Positions 12,639-16,005 of a stretch of DNA of 16,005 nt are shown here, piece after piece. Made by a program: the position numbers and the translations under genes. This DNA comes from Dehalococcoidia bacterium (GTDB lineage: Bacteria; Chloroflexota; Dehalococcoidia; SZUA-161; SpSt-899). Numbering within the stretch: position 1 is the stretch's first letter; every line of letters begins with the position of its first letter. The DNA is taken from positions 1-16,005 of the forward strand of contig JALPXQ010000023.1 in assembly GCA_023271515.1 (NCBI GenBank). The letters are read 5' to 3'. The notes under the pieces are model-generated. The model had not been told where the DNA came from. It saw only the letters and a list, made by a program, of their open reading frames with translations, and ran no database searches.

Positions 12639-12903
12639 GTCGGTTAAAATAGCCAGCCCTTTAAACAAAGGAAAACTCAAGCAAGTTCGTAGTTTCTGGA
12701 AACCTATCAGAGTTGTGTTAATTACACAGATGAACATCTGCGACAAGCGACAGGTATTCTAAATCAGAGAGGGTTTACGCACCTTCGGTAGTGGCTACGT
12801 CGAAGGAATGGGACGTGGACAGCTTATAAGACCTGTTTTTCAGGCAAAGCTGGAAGAAGCGTCAACAAGTACAGGCACGCACTTTTGCGCACTGGAAAGG
12901 TAG
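12631..12903 (+). pseudogene. TnpB (RNA-guided nuclease family) remnant, only the two ends kept
   Basis: GTG 12631 overlaps the tnpA stop and starts MIRSVKIASPLNKGKL, a plausible TnpB N-terminus. The frame hits TAA at 12760-12762. In the same frame it continues IREGLRTFGSGYVEGMGRGQ to TAG 12901-12903, which resembles the TnpB C-terminal tail after its zinc ribbon. Some 300 central residues, including the RuvC catalytic motifs, are missing, so no nuclease can be made. In complete elements the 3' end of tnpB overlaps the guide (omega) RNA gene and element right end, which may therefore survive here. Assignment of the C-terminal part is less sure than that of tnpA. Confidence 0.55.
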
Positions 12904-12964
12904 CAGGTGAACCCTAACTATGAAGCAAGGTGATGTAATCCTTAGACGGAAAGGGGAGGTCAAC

Positions 12965-13912
12965 TTGATTGATACTAAGAAAGCAACTGAACTCAGCGAA
13001 AGGATAATGGCCGAGGTGTCCCGGGTCATCGTGGGCAAGGATGAGCTGAAACGAACACTTCTGATAGCGCTGCTTGCCGGGGGGCATGTGCTGATAGAGG
13101 GCCTGCCGGGCACGGCCAAGACCAAGTTGGCCCGGACGTTCGCCGAGGTGATCGGGGGCGAATTTAAACGTATCCAGTTCACCCCGGACATGCTGCCCGC
13201 GGACATCACCGGGTTCTATCTCTATTCGCCCGATGGCAACTCCCGGCTTGTCCAGGGGCCGATATTCACCAACATCCTGCTGGCCGATGAGCTCAACCGG
13301 ACTACTCCCCGGACCCAGTCGGCGCTTCTGGAGGCGATGCAGGAATATCAGGTCACCATCGAGCAGGAGACCTATCAATTGTCCCGGCCGTTCATGGTGA
13401 TCGCTACCCAGCAGGAGGCCGGGGCCGAGGGGACCTACCTCTTGACCAATGTTCAGGGCGACCGGTTTCTGCTCCGAAGCCTGAGCCGGTACTCCTCCCG
13501 GGAGGAGGAGGCGGAGGTGATAGCCAATATCGATCGGATCGATGACGCCGAGATTCAGGCAGTGACCTCGCTGGAAGAGATAGGTGAAGTGCAGCAGATC
13601 GCGAGGAGAGTTTACGTCTCCGGGGAGATAGTGGAGTACATCACCCTGCTGGTGGAGTCCTTGCGGGCGGACCCCGATGTGGACTCCGGCCCCAGCACCC
13701 GGGCGGGCATTGCCCTCTATAAGTGCGGCCGGGTGGTGGCACTGCTTGATGGGCGGGACTTTGTAATCCCGGACGACATCAAGTACCTCGCCATCCCGGT
13801 GGTGGAACACCGGCTCAGGATGAGGCCGGAGGCGGAGATGGATGAAGTTACCCCCCGACTCATCCTCGAACGCACGCTGGAGAAGACGCCGGTGCCGAAG
13901 GCAGGGATTTAA
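12965..13912 (+). CDS. MoxR-family AAA+ ATPase
   Basis: A 315-residue ATPase. I prefer TTG 12965 (MIDTKKATEL), which has GGGGAGG at 12953-12959 just upstream. The in-frame ATG at 12920 lies at the edge of the IS607-type remnant and has no comparable site. Walker A is GLPGTAKT (residues 46-53) and Walker B with its following motif is ILLADELNRTTPRTQ (104-118). ALLEAMQE (120-127) is typical of MoxR. The sensor region reads ATQQEAGAEGTYLLTNVQGDRF, whereas the usual pattern is ATQNPxExxGTYPLPEAQxDRF, so several conserved positions differ. MoxR ATPases act as chaperones that mature or activate partner complexes. Here the partner is probably the DUF58 protein encoded 29 bases downstream. Confidence 0.92.
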   Translation: MIDTKKATELSERIMAEVSRVIVGKDELKRTLLIALLAGGHVLIEGLPGTAKTKLARTFAEVIGGEFKRIQFTPDMLPADITGFYLYSPDGNSRLVQGPIFTNILLADELNRTTPRTQSALLEAMQEYQVTIEQETYQLSRPFMVIATQQEAGAEGTYLLTNVQGDRFLLRSLSRYSSREEEAEVIANIDRIDDAEIQAVTSLEEIGEVQQIARRVYVSGEIVEYITLLVESLRADPDVDSGPSTRAGIALYKCGRVVALLDGRDFVIPDDIKYLAIPVVEHRLRMRPEAEMDEVTPRLILERTLEKTPVPKAGI

Positions 13913-13941
13913 GGGGGAGAACTATAGAACAAGGGTTCAGC

Positions 13942-15483
13942 GTGAGTGAAACTTTCTTCCGAATCTATCCGGTTGTAGGGCTGATCGCGGCCGTCTTTCT
14001 CTCGCCTTCCCCCTACCTCTCCTTTGTCCCTCTGGCCCTCCTGGTTTTTTACCTCTATCTCCGTATGAGCAGGAGGACCCTCTTTTGGGCTCAGCTCAGC
14101 CTGCTGACGGACTTCTTCCTCTTTTTTGCCCTGGCCCTCCTGTTTCAGCCGCTGTTGGGCCTTTTCGCAGTGCTGGTTCCCCTCCCGATGCTGGGGGCTT
14201 TGAGCCTCAGTCTGGAGGAGGTTGGACGCCTCTCGCCGGCTCCCTTGCACCCCGGGCGGCGCCGGCCGAGCAACGTTTCCCTGACGCTTTTCTCCATAGC
14301 GGCCCTGATACTTCTCCTTTCCTTCCCCCTCGGGAACCAGGTCTTGAGTCTGACCTCGACCGCCTCGCTGGCCTACCTGCTGATTCTTCTGGCAGTTGTA
14401 CTCCGGGGGCTGCCACCGCAACCGGTGGAGGAGGAGAGGGTCAAGCTTCGCCTGGTGGCCGGCACCAAAGGAGATGTTGTGGTCAAGCTTGTCCCGCAAA
14501 CCGCGGTGGGGGGGAAGGTGTTCCTGAGCTCGCCGTGCGATTGGATAAGAGTGAACCCCGAGATGCTCACACTTCACCATGCCCGGGAATTCACCCTGAA
14601 CGTCTCCGTTACCCCTCCCCTTTCGGGCCCCTCCGAGGTTGTGCTCGGCGGAGAGTTCCTCGACCGCTGGGGGCTGATAGAATCAGCCTTCGACCTGAAC
14701 CCGGTGCGGCTTTACGTCATCCCCCGGGCGAGGTATCTCGCCTGGCTGGCCCGGAAATACCTCGAGGGGACCAATCCCGGGGCCTTGCCGCTGCTCTCCA
14801 CCTCGGGTGTATTCCGCGCTGCTGCCGCCAGTCGCACAGGGATAGAGTATTACGGGAACCGTCCCTACCAGGCGGGTGACAGCATGAAGTCCATTGACTG
14901 GAAACACTCGGCAAAGCTGAACGAGCTGGTGTCCAAGGAGTTCAGCGAGCTCAAGGGGCAGCCGGCGCTGATACTGATAAACCTGGCGGTCAGCGATAAT
15001 GAGGAAGCGGACAAGCTGGCCTGCAATATCATTGCCACCGCCCTCTCCCTGGCGCAGGAGAGCATCCCCTCCGCTCTGGCTGCCTATGATCAGGATGGTG
15101 TAAGGTTGACCACCCCCGTTCTCCCCCCGCGAGCGATCCTCACCAGGGCGCTGGGGGTGGCGGAACGGATGGTCAGCTTCGTCAGCCCGCTGAAGTATCT
15201 GGCTCCGCCGGATGTGGCCCGGCTGCGAGCAGACCTTTTCCGGCTGCGATCTGTGGAGAGCGATCCGGCGAAGGCCTTAGCTTCTTTGCTGGAGATAGAA
15301 TATAGAAGCCTGGAGGAGGCGGCCCGGGAAAGCCCGGCCACGGCCGCCCTGCTCGAGGGGCTGGCTAAGGGGAATAAGGAATCGAACCTGGTGGTGATCT
15401 CCGGGCGCAATCACGACGCCGAGGCGCTGGCCTTCAACCTCTTCAAGTTCAGCCGCAGAGGCTACGCCATAATTGAGATCTGA
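13942..15483 (+). CDS. DUF58-domain membrane protein
   Basis: A 513-residue protein from GTG 13942. Its ribosome binding site is poor. GGGGGAG at 13913-13919 would better suit an ATA codon at 13924, so the true start may be slightly upstream. The first 155 residues are strongly hydrophobic, with about five possible membrane helices (roughly 10-38, 50-68, 70-90, 112-130, 136-155). Most DUF58 proteins have two. A beta-rich segment follows (160-255). The DUF58 core then shows YYGNRPYQAGDSMKSIDW and KHSAKLNELVSKEF (303-334), the family signature, before a von Willebrand A-like fold. DUF58 proteins commonly pair with MoxR, and the ATPase is thought to remodel the complex at the membrane. The operon link is clear; the substrate is unknown. 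Confidence 0.9.
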   Translation: MSETFFRIYPVVGLIAAVFLSPSPYLSFVPLALLVFYLYLRMSRRTLFWAQLSLLTDFFLFFALALLFQPLLGLFAVLVPLPMLGALSLSLEEVGRLSPAPLHPGRRRPSNVSLTLFSIAALILLLSFPLGNQVLSLTSTASLAYLLILLAVVLRGLPPQPVEEERVKLRLVAGTKGDVVVKLVPQTAVGGKVFLSSPCDWIRVNPEMLTLHHAREFTLNVSVTPPLSGPSEVVLGGEFLDRWGLIESAFDLNPVRLYVIPRARYLAWLARKYLEGTNPGALPLLSTSGVFRAAAASRTGIEYYGNRPYQAGDSMKSIDWKHSAKLNELVSKEFSELKGQPALILINLAVSDNEEADKLACNIIATALSLAQESIPSALAAYDQDGVRLTTPVLPPRAILTRALGVAERMVSFVSPLKYLAPPDVARLRADLFRLRSVESDPAKALASLLEIEYRSLEEAARESPATAALLEGLAKGNKESNLVVISGRNHDAEALAFNLFKFSRRGYAIIEI

Positions 15484-15502
15484 TTCCCGGAGAGGCTTTG
15501 CC

Positions 15503-15531
15503 TTTACAACGGGGGCGGGCTATGCTATAAT
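15503..15531 (+). promoter_or_regulatory. rpsO promoter with extended -10
   Basis: TTTACA at 15503-15508, a 17-base spacer and TATAAT at 15526-15531, preceded by TGC (extended -10). The predicted start is close to 15538, giving a leader of about 18 nt before rpsO. Confidence 0.75.
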
Positions 15532-15555
15532 GAAACTCGAAGAGAGAGGTTGAGG

Positions 15556-15816
15556 ATGCAACAAGAGCAAAAGAATGCCATCATGGAACGATTCAGGATC
15601 CATGAGCGAGATACCGGTTCCTCGGAGGTCCAGATCGCTGTTCTCACCGAGAGGATAAATGAGCTGACCCAGCATCTAAGGGTTCACAAGCATGACTACC
15701 ACACCCAACGGGGACTTCTGAAACTGGTAGGGCGAAGGCAGCGTCTCCTGAGATACCTCGGCAGGAACAATCCCCAGAGCCGCAAATCGTTGATGAAGGA
15801 ACTCAAGCTCCGATAG
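15556..15816 (+). CDS. rpsO: 30S ribosomal protein S15
   Basis: An 86-residue S15 protein, the usual size. The ATG at 15556 is preferred to the TTG six bases earlier, because GAGAGAGG (15542-15549) then sits at a normal distance and the N-terminus (MQQEQKNAIMERFRIHE) has the expected length. HERDTGSSEVQIAVLTERI, HLRVHKHDYHTQRGL and LVGRRQRLLRYL are the conserved S15 motifs that bind the central domain of 16S rRNA. The last residues (NPQSRKSLMKELKLR) diverge from the more common RYRxLIxxLGLR ending. It has its own promoter just after the DUF58 gene. In many bacteria pnp follows rpsO, but no pnp start is seen before the window ends 189 bases later. Confidence 0.97.
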   Translation: MQQEQKNAIMERFRIHERDTGSSEVQIAVLTERINELTQHLRVHKHDYHTQRGLLKLVGRRQRLLRYLGRNNPQSRKSLMKELKLR

Positions 15817-15845
15817 CGCCTATAGGCGAAGCCCCTTCAAGGGCT
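15817..15845. other. Paired palindromes just after rpsO
   Basis: CGCCTATAGGCG (15817-15828) is a perfect 12-base palindrome. AGCCC (15830-15834) then pairs with GGGCT (15841-15845). No T tract follows, so this is not a classical terminator, but it could end or stabilise the rpsO message. The remaining ~160 bases contain further short palindromes (AGCGC/GCGCT near 15878, CCCC-TGA-GGGG near 15935) and no supportable gene. Confidence 0.45.
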
Positions 15846-16005
15846 GAGGACATGACTGCAGCCTCCTTCTCATTCATAGCGCTCCGCGCTTAACGCTTAC
15901 CTATCAGGTTCAAAGTTCCGGGGTTCAAGGGTTCCCCTGAGGGGTCACCCCGAAGGGTTAGAAAACAAGTAAGTGTTCAGCCACCCTATGTCACCCTGAA
16001 CGAAG

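Noticed and set aside
13942..14907. Several long frames on both strands within the DUF58 gene
   Set aside because: High GC content creates shadow frames; only the DUF58 frame contains family motifs.

Overview
The window looks like part of a bacterial chromosome rich in decayed mobile DNA, probably an environmental (metagenome-type) genome. GTG and TTG starts are common, Shine-Dalgarno sequences are strong (GGAGG/AGGAGG), and sigma70-like promoters are recognisable. A Chloroflexota (Dehalococcoidia-like) host would fit the mix of insertion sequences, short interspersed repeats and degenerate pilin operon. No single gene proves this, so the taxonomy is a weak inference.

Layout. 1-1430: an IS1380-family transposase broken by a one-base deletion, an amber stop and an in-frame 24-bp repeat insertion. 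1431-3840: an accessory block with two diverged copies (about 77% identical by hand alignment) of a ~220-nt sequence. One copy precedes a CFI-box-like protein with an unusual 11-residue repeat domain, the other precedes an ankyrin-repeat protein. The copies align best as a small minus-strand reading frame. 4060-6760: an apparently intact IS21-family element (istA, istB) with arrays of terminal repeats, four of them at an exact 22-bp period at the right end. 6860-7760: two tiny hypothetical ORFs, a terminator, a good promoter, an attC-like palindrome, and a hicA toxin pseudogene enclosed by a 16-bp inverted repeat.

7762-10766: a DUF5658-type membrane protein, then a pseudopilin operon: a GspG-like pilin with two EF-hand-like calcium loops, a truncated prepilin remnant, and PilV/GspI-, PilW/GspJ- and PilX-like minor pilins. 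No assembly ATPase or platform protein is present, so these would have to use machinery encoded elsewhere. 10770-12910: REP-like repeats with inverted ends, a PIN-domain gene whose start appears displaced by a palindrome, three consecutive hairpins, a near-consensus promoter, and an internally deleted IS607-type element in which both tnpA and tnpB keep only their ends.

12920-16005: conserved chromosome resumes with a MoxR-type AAA+ ATPase and a DUF58 protein (a standard pair), then rpsO (ribosomal protein S15) behind an extended -10 promoter. The last ~190 bases hold hairpins and short repeats and no gene I can support. The most interesting signals are the paired repeat/gene units at 1.7-3.8 kb, the cassette-like hicA unit, and the hollowed-out IS607 derivative next to moxR.
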